Part shown: one piece after another, positions 35,702-43,282 of the stretch
Position numbering within the stretch: the stretch's first letter is position 1
Layout: every line of letters begins with the position of its first letter
Source: SIG299 sp964544055
Lineage (GTDB): Bacteria > Bacillota > Clostridia > Lachnospirales > Lachnospiraceae
Assembly (NCBI GenBank): GCA_964544055.1
Contig: CAZJAA010000019.1
Location: forward strand, 1 to 57,815
Length of the DNA: 57,815 nt
Reading direction: 5' to 3'
Position numbers and translations under genes: made by a program
Notes under the pieces: generated by a model
The model's database searches: none
Told to the model about the DNA's origin: nothing
What the model saw: the letters and a program-made list of their open reading frames with translations, nothing else

Positions 35702-35926
35702 CTATTTCAATAGTAAATCTGTTTTTTTGTCAAATTTCCCCTCATTTTGAACCCGTTGTATTGCTTCTTCTTTTGTTTCTTCCAGCACATCTTCGTATCC
35801 GGCCAGTGCAGCAAAGGAGGAAAATTGGGCAGCACGGTCAAGTAAGGGCATTCTGGGATGCTTTTTGGAAGTAGGCGGCTGCAGGTTAATAATATCATCA
35901 TACTTGTGTAAATCTTTTAAGCTCAT
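35702..35926 (-). CDS. Small protein coupled to Y-family polymerase (YolD-like context)
   Basis: Protein of 74 residues: KYDDIINLQPPTSKKHPRMP then LLDRAAQFSSFAALAGYEDV, and a charged tail. The MP-DRAAQF-FAAL pattern is one I associate with small genes next to Y-family polymerases in Clostridia, comparable in position to YolD. Its ATG overlaps the polymerase stop by four bases (ATGA type), so they are translated together. Probably a regulator or partner of the polymerase; the mechanism is not known. Confidence 0.75.
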   Translation of the reverse strand: MSLKDLHKYDDIINLQPPTSKKHPRMPLLDRAAQFSSFAALAGYEDVLEETKEEAIQRVQNEGKFDKKTDLLLK

Positions 35927-37458
35927 GCCTTGTGTCCTCCGATCTGACTGTTGCGTTCTTTTGCCGTTGCTCCTTCCTGCAAATTCATGCCTTTTAAAAT
36001 TGCATTTTTACCATAGCGTTTTTTTACCGCCAGCATGGTTTCCTGCAATTTGCGTTCTTTTGCAAGTGTCGCTTCTTCCTGCTCCTTTTTTTTCTGTTCT
36101 GCTTCGAAGTCCGTGAACAGAGTCAGCTGCTCATATGCCATTTTTTCACTTTCTTTTGCTTTTGCTTCACTCACCAGCCGGTTTGCGGAAACATTAATCC
36201 GGCGCACGAGAAGGTCCGGATTTACAATGGAATCGTAAAGCTTTAACACGGCATCCGTAATAAGCTTTGTGGATGAGGTTCGGCGTTCCAGATTAGCTGT
36301 ACCGTGTGCATGTTTTGGCACTTTTCTTCCATAGACATCGGTTGTTACCTCGCCTTTGTACTTTTTTCTGAGTTCCGGATTGGTTAAATTTTCAACATCA
36401 TAGCCAATGGTCAACACCATCTGGTCGGTCACCAGTCGTTTTTCCACAAGCTCCAGTACCAGCAGGTCGGTCATTTCCTGAACAATCAGCCTTGTCATTT
36501 CAAAATTGTAAGGGCAATGCAGCACCTGACCGGAGCTTAAGCTGTTTGTTTCCGGTTTATATTGCTTGATTACCTCTATTGTCGTCGGTTCAACGCCCCA
36601 TGCATGGTCAATCAGCAGTTCTGCATTTACGCCAAACAGCCGGTACAGCAGTTCTTCGTTATAAAAGTCTCTGGAAGTTCCCAGGGAACAACGTGCAATA
36701 TCGCCCATAGTATAAATTCCGTGTTCTTCCAGTTTTTTGCGGTAGCCACGTCCCACCCGCCAGAAATCCGTCAGCGGTCGGTGACTCCAAAGTAGTCTTC
36801 GATAATTCATTTCATCCAGTTCGGCAATCCGTACTCCGTTTTCGTCCGGTTCCACGTGCTTTGCCACAATATCAAGGGCAACCTTGCACAAATACAGATT
36901 CGTACCTATTCCGGCCGTTGCCGTAATTCCTGTTTCACGTTCAATCTGTTTTATAATCTTCGAAGTTAACTCTTTTGTCGTCATTTTATAAATTCCAAGG
37001 TACTGTGTAACATCCATAAAAACCTCATCTACCGAGTAAACATGAATGTCCTCCGGTGCCACATAGTTTAAATAAATATTATAAATTTTTGCACTGTATT
37101 CCATATACAATGCCATACGCGGTGGGGCGGCAATATAAGAAAGCTCCAGCTGCGGCTGTTCCTTAAGTTCATCTGCAAAATAAGAAGAACCGACAAACTG
37201 TCTATCCGGTGCCATTAGCCTTCGTTCTGCATTGACCTCACGAACTTTCTGCACAACTTCAAACAGGCGTGCCCGCCCGGGAATTCCATATGTCTTCAGG
37301 GATGGCGTAACCGCCAGACAAATGGTTTTTTCTGTGCGAGAAGCATCTGCCACTACAAGATTGGTGTTCATTGGGTCAAGACCTCGTTCCCTGCACTCAA
37401 CAGATGCATAAAAAGATTTTAAATCAATGGCAACGTATTCGCATTTTTTTTCCGGCAT
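35923..37458 (-). CDS. Y-family translesion DNA polymerase (UmuC/DinB type)
   Basis: Polymerase of 511 residues for damage bypass. Begins YVAIDLKSFYASVECRERGL with the first metal aspartate; the second acidic motif is VYSVDEVFMD near residue 115. Then come AGIGTNLYLCKVALDIVAKH, the thumb, and a little-finger domain. A beta-clamp motif EQLTLF lies near residue 440, followed by a charged tail. It resembles UmuC-like plasmid/phage polymerases of Firmicutes more than short DinB. ATG 37458 follows GGAGGAG. No LexA-type box was recognised upstream. Confidence 0.92.
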   Translation of the reverse strand: MPEKKCEYVAIDLKSFYASVECRERGLDPMNTNLVVADASRTEKTICLAVTPSLKTYGIPGRARLFEVVQKVREVNAERRLMAPDRQFVGSSYFADELKEQPQLELSYIAAPPRMALYMEYSAKIYNIYLNYVAPEDIHVYSVDEVFMDVTQYLGIYKMTTKELTSKIIKQIERETGITATAGIGTNLYLCKVALDIVAKHVEPDENGVRIAELDEMNYRRLLWSHRPLTDFWRVGRGYRKKLEEHGIYTMGDIARCSLGTSRDFYNEELLYRLFGVNAELLIDHAWGVEPTTIEVIKQYKPETNSLSSGQVLHCPYNFEMTRLIVQEMTDLLVLELVEKRLVTDQMVLTIGYDVENLTNPELRKKYKGEVTTDVYGRKVPKHAHGTANLERRTSSTKLITDAVLKLYDSIVNPDLLVRRINVSANRLVSEAKAKESEKMAYEQLTLFTDFEAEQKKKEQEEATLAKERKLQETMLAVKKRYGKNAILKGMNLQEGATAKERNSQIGGHKA

Positions 37459-37517
37459 CCGGTCTCCTCCTTCCTGACATTTCCGGCTTATTTTTTACTT
37501 TCGTTTTTAAATCATTT

Positions 37518-37853
37518 TCACACTACCTTCTCCAGCAACTCCTCTATCCTGCAGCACAGTGCCTGTGCCAGCATCACCAGATATTCTGCCTGTGCCTTGT
37601 TGATGTTCTTCTGTCGCTGCTCATATTGTTGGATGGTACGCACCGGCACGCCGGACAGTTCTGCCAGTTTGCTCTGACTGAGCCCTGCCTTCCGGCGCAT
37701 CTGTTTTAAATTTGTTTCCACTCTTATGGTACGGTAATATGCGTTCATCCTGTCTACAAACTGCTGAATGTTCATTTCGTGATAAGGGGAATACATAACA
37801 CATATTTCTGCAATCGGAACACACTGTACGATTTCTTCAAAGAAACGTGCCAT
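37518..37853 (-). CDS. XRE-family helix-turn-helix regulator
   Basis: Protein of 111 residues. The C-terminal half is a typical Cro/C1 helix-turn-helix: MRRKAGLSQSKLAELSGVPV followed by RTIQQYEQRQKNINKAQAEY (about residues 52-92). The N-terminal ~45 residues are a short extra segment with FVDRMNAYYRTIRVETNLKQ. The ATG at 37853 lacks a good binding site; a TATAAT-like element lies only a dozen bases upstream, so a very short leader or a later start is possible. It lies 59 bases before the polymerase gene on the same strand and could control it. Confidence 0.75.
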   Translation of the reverse strand: MARFFEEIVQCVPIAEICVMYSPYHEMNIQQFVDRMNAYYRTIRVETNLKQMRRKAGLSQSKLAELSGVPVRTIQQYEQRQKNINKAQAEYLVMLAQALCCRIEELLEKVV

Positions 37854-37893
37854 TTTCTTTTATTATATAGAATTTGCACGTTTCACGATTTCC

Positions 37894-38832
37894 TTATTCT
37901 TTTTTTTCGTGGAGATACTCTTTCTCAATATATACCGGTCGGTTCTTTCCCTGTACATAAATTTTTGCCAGATATTCGCCAAGAATGCCCAAAATCAGGA
38001 GCTGCACACCGCTTAAAAACAAAATTAACGTGACAATTGTTGGGTAACCCTGCACATTTTCGCCAATCACCAGTGTTTTTATGATGACGATGAGCATATA
38101 CAAAACCGCACAGAGTGAAACAAACATGCCAAGATAGGTGGCAAAACGCAGTGGAAAGGTTGTAAAAGAGAGAAAGCCCTCCAGTGCATATTTTGTCAGT
38201 TTTCTTACAGACCACTTGGTTTCTCCGGCATTTCTTTCTTCGGCCACATACGGCAGGTAGTGGGTATTAAAGCCAATCCAGGAAAAAAGTCCTTTGGAGA
38301 AGCGGTGATATTCCGGCATATTAATCAGTGCCTCTGCCACCGGGCGGCGAAAAGTGCGGAAATCACTTGCTCCGACATATAATTCAATGTCGCATACTTT
38401 ATTGATTAGGGTATAAAACAGGCGTTTCACACCCGACATAAGCTTTCCTTCAATGCGATGCTCTTGGTAGGCAGCAACCACATCATATTCTTCGTGTGCT
38501 TCCAGATAGTCCACCATATCTGCGACTATTTCCGGACGTTGCTGTAAATCCGCATCCACCAAGGAAATATAATCTCCCGTAGCACGCTTTAGGCCGGCAA
38601 GAATTGCTGCTTCCTTGCCAAAGTTTCTTGATAAATTTACAACTGAAATCTTGTCCGGATGCTTTTGAAACAGTGCCTTCAATTCGGTGTAGGTGCCGTC
38701 CTTGCTGCCGTCATTGACAAACACGATGTCATACTCATAATTTTTATTTGCAAATGTCTGTTCTGCTACTTTGTAAAACAGTTCTACGTTTTTTTCTTCG
38801 TTATAGCATGGCACTACTAATGTAACCGTCAT
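37894..38832 (-). CDS. GtrB/DPM1-like polyprenol-phosphate glycosyltransferase (GT2)
   Basis: Membrane GT2 of 312 residues. ATG 38832 follows GAGGAG; longer readings upstream lack similarity. The catalytic domain has VTLVVPCYNEEKNVELFYKV, FVNDGSKDGTYTELKAL near 40, SRNFGKEAAILAGLKRATGD, and the DXD-type LVDADLQQRPE near 98. FRTFRRPVAEALINMPEYHR and WSVRKLTKYALEGFLSFTTF precede two C-terminal transmembrane helices. Such enzymes make undecaprenyl-phosphate-linked glucose or a similar sugar for wall or lipid decoration. No flippase (GtrA) or downstream transferase is adjacent. Confidence 0.9.
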   Translation of the reverse strand: MTVTLVVPCYNEEKNVELFYKVAEQTFANKNYEYDIVFVNDGSKDGTYTELKALFQKHPDKISVVNLSRNFGKEAAILAGLKRATGDYISLVDADLQQRPEIVADMVDYLEAHEEYDVVAAYQEHRIEGKLMSGVKRLFYTLINKVCDIELYVGASDFRTFRRPVAEALINMPEYHRFSKGLFSWIGFNTHYLPYVAEERNAGETKWSVRKLTKYALEGFLSFTTFPLRFATYLGMFVSLCAVLYMLIVIIKTLVIGENVQGYPTIVTLILFLSGVQLLILGILGEYLAKIYVQGKNRPVYIEKEYLHEKKE

Positions 38833-38935
38833 AATTCTCCTCATTTCAAAGTGTTTCAGATAATCAAAACACTGATTTTGCTTTTTTCCGGTTGATTTTT
38901 GTCCTGACCGCATAAGATAACCGGGAAACATTATT

Positions 38936-38964
38936 ATCTTAGCATATCCGGCAGACTGCCGCAA
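38936..38964 (-). promoter_or_regulatory. Promoter upstream of the GtrB-like gene
   Basis: Minus strand TTGCGG (38964-38959) and TAAGAT (38941-38936) with a 17-base spacer containing the palindrome CGGCAGTCTGCCG. About 105 bases before the start codon. Confidence 0.5.
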
Positions 38965-39104
38965 GGGTATTTCTGCTGTTTTCCCTGTGATAGCGTTATT
39001 CTGCCTCTTCTTTGCAAAGCATATTGCATTGATAATCGACTTTCCTGTCAAAGAATGCGCCAAGTGTGGTCTCTTGCGACCGTTTTCTTTTCGTGTGAGT
39101 GTAC

Positions 39105-39137
39105 ATAAAAAACCGGCAGGCTTACACCCACCGGCTT
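39105..39137 (-). terminator. Terminator of the ribosomal protein operon
   Basis: On the minus strand AAGCCGGTGGG-TGTAAG-CCTGCCGGTT gives a ten-pair stem (two wobbles, one bulge) followed by six U residues. It lies about 50 bases beyond the rplQ stop. Confidence 0.85.
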
Positions 39138-39187
39138 CCGTTGCTGTTTGTTATGCTTTTTTCTGCACCTTAAAGTGCGGTCGGTAA

Positions 39188-39724
39188 TTATACTAACTCG
39201 ATAATTACTTCCATGGCAGCATCGCCCTTACGCTGACCAATCTTAACGATTCTTGTGTAACCACCGTTACGTCCAGCATACTTTGGAGCGATTTCGTTGA
39301 ATAACTTATCTGTCATGTCAACCTTCTTTGTGTTCTTCTTCTTTCCAGCTGCTTCTGCAGGAACTTCTGTTACATCATATAAGAACTTTGCCATCTGCTT
39401 TCTGGCATGAAGTTTGGAAGCGGAATCTTTCTTGATTTCCTTTTCTACTTCATCATAAACGGTAACCTTCTTACCATCTACAACTTCCTTTACTCTCTTG
39501 CCGTCTTTGTCCTTGCGGGCAACCTTAGCCTTAACAGTTACGGTTTCAAAGTTATCCTTTTCCTTAACTGCTAATGTAATCATATGTTCAGCAATGCTGC
39601 GGATTTCTTTTGCTTTAGATTCTGTGGTAACAATCTTGCCATGATATAACAGATTTGTTACCTGATTTCTTAACAATGCTTTTCTCTGGCTGGAAGTTCT
39701 GCCAAGTTTTCTATAGCCTGCCAT
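39188..39724 (-). CDS. rplQ: Ribosomal protein L17 (bL17), extended
   Basis: Large-subunit protein at the end of the alpha operon. The start MAGYRKLGRTSSQRKALLRN and the final GRNGGYTRIVKIGQRKGDAA are standard L17. At 178 residues it exceeds the usual 113-130 because a lysine-rich, acidic insert of about 55 residues (near 60-125: KVARKDKDGKRVKEVVDGKK and following) sits in the middle, with a second AGKKKNTKKVD insert later. The ATG at 39724 follows TAGGAGG. Last gene before the operon terminator. Confidence 0.97.
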   Translation of the reverse strand: MAGYRKLGRTSSQRKALLRNQVTNLLYHGKIVTTESKAKEIRSIAEHMITLAVKEKDNFETVTVKAKVARKDKDGKRVKEVVDGKKVTVYDEVEKEIKKDSASKLHARKQMAKFLYDVTEVPAEAAGKKKNTKKVDMTDKLFNEIAPKYAGRNGGYTRIVKIGQRKGDAAMEVIIELV

Positions 39725-39741
39725 TGTTTTACCTCCTATGA

Positions 39742-40707
39742 CTAATCTTCACTCGGGTTAAGCTCTAAACCGAGTTCCTTTAATTTTGCAAGTACCTCTT
39801 CTAAAGACTTACGACCAAGGTTACGAACCTTCATCATATCTTCCGGGGTTCTATTTGTTAATTCTTCTACCGTATTGATGCCGGCTCTCTTTAAGCAGTT
39901 ATAGGAACGAACGGAAAGCTCCAGTTCGTCAATGCTCATTTCAAGAACCTTTTCTTTTCCTTCGTCTTCCTTTGCCACGATAATTTCTGCAGTCTTTGCA
40001 TTTTCGGACAAGTTGATGAAAGAATCCAAATGTGCGCTAAGTACCTTTGCTGCAAGGCTGACAGCCTCGTCCGGAGCAAGTGTACCCTTTGTAAATACAT
40101 CCAAAGTCAGCTTATCGAAGTCAGTAATCTGACCAACACGTGTATTTTCTACAGTTACGTTTACACGTTCAACCGGTGTGTAGATGGAGTCAACAGCGAT
40201 TACTCCGATTGGGAGTTCATCGTTTTTGTTCTTATCTGCACTTGCATATCCTCTGCCATTGGTAATAATAAGCTCCATGTACAACTTGGAATCTGCACCA
40301 CCGTTTAATGTTGCAATCACCTGATCCTTGTTGATAATTTCAATATCCGGATCAGCCTTAATATCCGCTGCAGTTACTACGCCTTCGCCCTCAAACTCGA
40401 TATAAGCTGTTTTAGGCTCATTTGTCTCGCTTGTGTTCTTGATAGCCAGACTCTTAATGTTCATAATAATCTCAGTAACATCTTCCTTTACGCCAGGAAT
40501 TCCACTGAATTCATGAACTACACCGTCAATCTTAACCTGACTGACAGCAGCACCCGGTAATGAAGAAAGCATAATTCTTCTTAAAGAATTACCTAACGTA
40601 ATGCCATATCCTCTTTCCAGAGGCTCTATAACAAAACGACCATATTTTTTATCTTCCGATATTTCAGCAATCTCTATTTTTGCCGGTTTAAAATCAAAAT
40701 CAAACAA
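39742..40707 (-). CDS. rpoA: RNA polymerase alpha subunit
   Basis: Alpha subunit of 321 residues. I choose the TTG at 40707: GGAGG lies seven bases before it and the protein then begins FDFDFKPAKIEI as expected; upstream in-frame codons are the binding-site region itself. The N-terminal domain (1-230) has RGYGITLGNSLRRIMLSSLP for assembly with beta and beta'; the C-terminal domain (about 245-310) has ELSVRSYNCLKRAGINTVEE and RNLGRKSLEEV for upstream DNA and activator contacts. A DNA-like TTG start on an essential gene suggests moderated translation. Confidence 0.97.
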   Translation of the reverse strand: MFDFDFKPAKIEIAEISEDKKYGRFVIEPLERGYGITLGNSLRRIMLSSLPGAAVSQVKIDGVVHEFSGIPGVKEDVTEIIMNIKSLAIKNTSETNEPKTAYIEFEGEGVVTAADIKADPDIEIINKDQVIATLNGGADSKLYMELIITNGRGYASADKNKNDELPIGVIAVDSIYTPVERVNVTVENTRVGQITDFDKLTLDVFTKGTLAPDEAVSLAAKVLSAHLDSFINLSENAKTAEIIVAKEDEGKEKVLEMSIDELELSVRSYNCLKRAGINTVEELTNRTPEDMMKVRNLGRKSLEEVLAKLKELGLELNPSED

Positions 40708-40787
40708 AGCGGACCCTCCTTTTTTGGGCGTTAGCACAATTTGCAATCATTTCCGCAAAACCTTTAATTTCACAGTACTGCTTTATC

Positions 40788-40816
40788 CACGGTTGAAAAA
40801 AGATTTTGCAACCGTG
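40788..40816 (-). other. Hairpin in the rpsD-rpoA gap
   Basis: CACGGTTG and CAACCGTG form a perfect eight-pair stem with a 13-base loop, in a 148-base gap. On the minus strand the loop contains a run of six T. It could be a processing site, an attenuator, or an S4 target controlling rpoA expression; only the hairpin is seen. Confidence 0.55.
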
Positions 40817-40855
40817 AAAGTACAGAGACAACAAATTGTGATAACCAGCAGTATA

Positions 40856-41458
40856 TTATTTGGAATATAACTCGACGATAAGTGTTGGGTTTACAGGAAC
40901 ATCAATTACGTCTCTGGAAGGAATTTCAACAACCTTGCCTGTAAAGTTCTCATGATCAGCCTCTAACCAGGATGGAACTGTTCTTCCTTCTGTTACTTCG
41001 AAAATATCCTTATATCTCTGTGCACCTTTGTTCTTACCCTTTTCGCAGATGGTGATAACATCTCCTGCCTTAACCAGGTAGGAAGGAATATTTACGCACT
41101 TGCCGTTTACTAAAACGTGCTTATGACCAACAATCTGTCTTGCTTCCTTTCTTGTTCTTGCATAACCAAGACGGAACATAACATTATCAAGTCTTAACTC
41201 AAGGAGAACTAACATATTGTCACCGGTAGTTCCTTCCTTGATTTTCTGTGCCTTTTCAAAATTGTTGCGGAAAGGCTTTTCTAATACACCATAGATGAAC
41301 TTAGCCTTCTGCTTTTCCTTTAACTGTAAGCCATACTCGCTTACTTTCTTGCCTGCTCTTGCGTTTGTTCTGTTGGACTTCTTGTTGATACCAAGAACCA
41401 TAGGCTCAACGCCAAGGGATCTACATTTCTTTAAAACCGGACCCATATCTCTAGCCAT
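40856..41458 (-). CDS. rpsD: Ribosomal protein S4 (uS4)
   Basis: Primary 16S rRNA-binding protein of 200 residues. MARDMGPVLKKCRSLGVEPM opens the protein without the zinc-binding cysteine cluster. The S4 RNA-binding domain follows at about 90-150 (LELRLDNVMFRLGYARTRKE, then VLVNGKCVNIPSYLVKAGD). S4 is the known translational repressor of alpha operons in other bacteria. AAGGAGG precedes the ATG, 19 bases after rpsK. Confidence 0.98.
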   Translation of the reverse strand: MARDMGPVLKKCRSLGVEPMVLGINKKSNRTNARAGKKVSEYGLQLKEKQKAKFIYGVLEKPFRNNFEKAQKIKEGTTGDNMLVLLELRLDNVMFRLGYARTRKEARQIVGHKHVLVNGKCVNIPSYLVKAGDVITICEKGKNKGAQRYKDIFEVTEGRTVPSWLEADHENFTGKVVEIPSRDVIDVPVNPTLIVELYSK

Positions 41459-41477
41459 GATATATTTACCTCCTTAA

Positions 41478-41879
41478 TTAGACTCTTCTACGCTTTGGTG
41501 GGCGGCATCCGTTGTGAGGTACCGGAGTAACATCCTTAATGCTTGTTACTTCAATACCGCATGCCTGAAGGGCACGGATAGCTGCTTCTCTACCGGAACC
41601 TGGTCCCTTGACCATTACATCAACGGACTTTAAGTTGTGTGGCAGAGCAGCCTTTGCTGCAGTCTCAGCTGCCATCTGAGCAGCGTAAGGAGTGGACTTT
41701 CTGGAACCTCTGAATCCTAAACCGCCGGCACTTGCCCAGGAAAGAGCATTACCTTCGGCATCTGTTAATGTTACAATTGTATTGTTAAAAGAAGACTGAA
41801 TGTGTGCCTGTCCGTGACCGACATTCTTCTTCACATGCTTTTTAGTTACTTTCTTTGTAGCTGCAACCTTCTTAGCCAT
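41478..41879 (-). CDS. rpsK: Ribosomal protein S11 (uS11)
   Basis: Protein of 133 residues of the 30S platform. HIQSSFNNTIVTLTDAEGNA, GFRGSRKSTPYAAQMAAETA and the end TPVPHNGCRPPKRRRV are diagnostic. The extra lysine-rich N-terminus (MAKKVAATKKVTKKHVKKN) is slightly longer than usual. AGGAGG precedes the ATG; it lies 18 bases behind rpsM. Confidence 0.98.
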   Translation of the reverse strand: MAKKVAATKKVTKKHVKKNVGHGQAHIQSSFNNTIVTLTDAEGNALSWASAGGLGFRGSRKSTPYAAQMAAETAAKAALPHNLKSVDVMVKGPGSGREAAIRALQACGIEVTSIKDVTPVPHNGCRPPKRRRV

Positions 41880-41897
41880 TTCGAAACCTCCTATTTA

Positions 41898-42266
41898 TTA
41901 TTTCTTCTTGTTAGCAACCGTTCTTCTTGGGCCTTTTCTTGTTCTTGCGTTGTTCTTAGTCTTCTGACCACGAACCGGCAGACCCTTACGATGACGGATA
42001 CCACGGTAGCAACCGATTTCCTGAAGTCTCTTAATGTTTAAAGCAATTTCTCTTCTTAAATCACCTTCTACAGTTACAGTTTCATCAATTACATCACGAA
42101 TTCTTGCTACTTCTTCATCCGTTAAATCTCTGACACGAGTGTCCGGATTAACGTTTGCCTTGGCAAGAATACGATTGGACGTTACTCTACCGATACCGTA
42201 GATGTAAGTAAGTCCGATTTCTACACGTTTCTCTCTTGGTAAGTCTACACCACTAATACGAGCCAT
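41898..42266 (-). CDS. rpsM: Ribosomal protein S13 (uS13)
   Basis: Protein of 122 residues of the 30S head. ATG 42266 follows GGAGG and gives the canonical MARISGVDLPREKRVEIGLT; a longer in-frame reading to 42356 is not supported. Helix-two-turn-helix YIYGIGRVTSNRILAKANV and the basic tail RGQKTKNNARTRKGPRRTVA are standard. Preceded by an exceptional 530-base gap rather than the usual short one after rpmJ. Confidence 0.98.
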   Translation of the reverse strand: MARISGVDLPREKRVEIGLTYIYGIGRVTSNRILAKANVNPDTRVRDLTDEEVARIRDVIDETVTVEGDLRREIALNIKRLQEIGCYRGIRHRKGLPVRGQKTKNNARTRKGPRRTVANKKK

Positions 42267-42796
42267 GTGTATTGCACCTCCGTTAAAATGATAAAATAAT
42301 GTTTTTGTGATGCTTATGCACCACGTTTGTCCACCTTTTGTATGACCTGCCGTCACCTTATATAAAAGTGGACTCCAGCCGCTTTAAACCGTGACCAATG
42401 AACCAGAGGTTCATAGAAAGCACTGCTTTTGCAGTAGCTAAAGCATTTTGGTACTTCTAAAGAAACTAAAGCTTATGTACAGAGGAAGCTCTGATACAGC
42501 CTTGTTCTTTATTAACCCACAGGTATTAGATACATAAAAACCATGTCGCAACGCCGGAATCTATTTTAGATTTCAATTTTGCAAAGCAAAATTTTTACAT
42601 ACCTGCTTCGTATACCGCCATACCCACGGTATCACAACAACCTCTTCTTTGAGGTTTTCCTGCAATTTTACAGGCATCTGCCCCGCAATACAGGCAGAAC
42701 ATTGTAACACAGAAAGCAAGAACCAGTTTCTATATAAGTGCCTTTTCTTGACACTTTATGAAACGACTCTTCGGATTTCATATCCGATCATCGATA
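42267..42796 (-). other. 530-bp hairpin-rich region between rpmJ and rpsM
   Basis: No reading frame with a binding site is seen. At least seven good stem-loops are lined up: 42398-42414 (ATGAACC-AGA-GGTTCAT), 42422-42435 (ACTGC-TTTT-GCAGT), 42558-42572 (AATCTA-TTT-TAGATT), 42575-42593 (AATTTTGC-AAA-GCAAAATT), 42612-42632 (ATACCG...CGGTAT), 42639-42656 (AACCTC...GAGGTT) and 42677-42698 (TCTGCC...GGCAGA). Loops are short, so the folds are likely in RNA. It may be a regulatory leader for the rpsM-rplQ part, a small RNA, or an inserted repeat element. Confidence 0.55.
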
Positions 42797-42910
42797 TTAG
42801 CCCTGTCTTTGCTTGTGTTTTGGGTTTTCACAGATTACTCTGATGCTGCCCTTTCTCTTAATGATTTTGCACTTTTCACAAATTGGTTTTACAGAAGATC
42901 TAACCTTCAT
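42797..42910 (-). CDS. rpmJ: Ribosomal protein L36 (bL36)
   Basis: Short 37-residue protein: MKVRSSVKPICEKCKIIKRK followed by GSIRVICENPKHKQRQG. The zinc ligands CxxC, a later C and H are all present, the zinc-binding form. ATG 42910 follows AAAGGAGAG. It sits directly behind a 15-pair terminator-like hairpin that separates it from infA. Confidence 0.97.
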   Translation of the reverse strand: MKVRSSVKPICEKCKIIKRKGSIRVICENPKHKQRQG

Positions 42911-42928
42911 TTCATTTCTCTCCTTTCG

Positions 42929-42970
42929 AAAAAAGTCCATTTGTTATTGTAGCACCAAATGGACTTTTTT
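42929..42970. terminator. Strong terminator-like hairpin between infA and rpmJ
   Basis: AAAAAAGTCCATTTG (42929-42943) and its exact complement (42956-42970) give a 15-pair stem with a 12-base loop. On the minus strand it ends in TTTTTT, right before the rpmJ binding site. It looks like an intrinsic terminator or attenuator inside the operon. Confidence 0.8.
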
Positions 42971-42999
42971 GCAAGCACTTTTTTTGTTTTTTTCAAATT

Positions 43000-43218
43000 T
43001 TACTTATCTCTCCAGATAATACGTCCCTTTGTTAAATCATATGGGGACAGTTCTAGAGTAACCTTATCACCAGGAACAATTTTGATAAAATTCATACGAA
43101 GCTTGCCACTGATATGTGCCAGCACCTTGTGGCCGTTTTCTAGTTCTACCTGAAACATCGCATTTGGCAGCTTTTCAATTACAGTTCCCTCAATTTCTAC
43201 TACATCTGTTTTCGACAT
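43000..43218 (-). CDS. infA: Translation initiation factor IF-1
   Basis: 72-residue OB-fold factor that binds the ribosomal A site during initiation. MSKTDVVEIEGTVIEKLPNA, LENGHKVLAHISGKLRMNFI and SPYDLTKGRIIWRDK are standard. GGAGG precedes the ATG. It lies 64 bases after map, in a gap holding a terminator-like hairpin, and 89 bases before rpmJ. Confidence 0.98.
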   Translation of the reverse strand: MSKTDVVEIEGTVIEKLPNAMFQVELENGHKVLAHISGKLRMNFIKIVPGDKVTLELSPYDLTKGRIIWRDK

Positions 43219-43240
43219 ATTGCCTCCTTGTTTTTTGAAG

Positions 43241-43276
43241 AAAAATGCGAGTCTGCTCCTACGAGCAGAGGCATTT
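43241..43276 (-). terminator. Terminator-like hairpin between map and infA
   Basis: On the minus strand AAATGC-CTCTGCTC-GTAG-GAGCAGACTC-GCATTT forms a stem of about thirteen pairs with small mismatches, followed by TTTTTC. Partial read-through must occur if infA depends on the upstream promoter. Confidence 0.65.
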
Positions 43277-43282
43277 CCTCAC

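Noticed and set aside
37459..37900. LexA/SOS box upstream of the Y-family polymerase
   Set aside because: No sequence close to GAAC-N4-GTTC was found between the XRE gene and the polymerase or just upstream.
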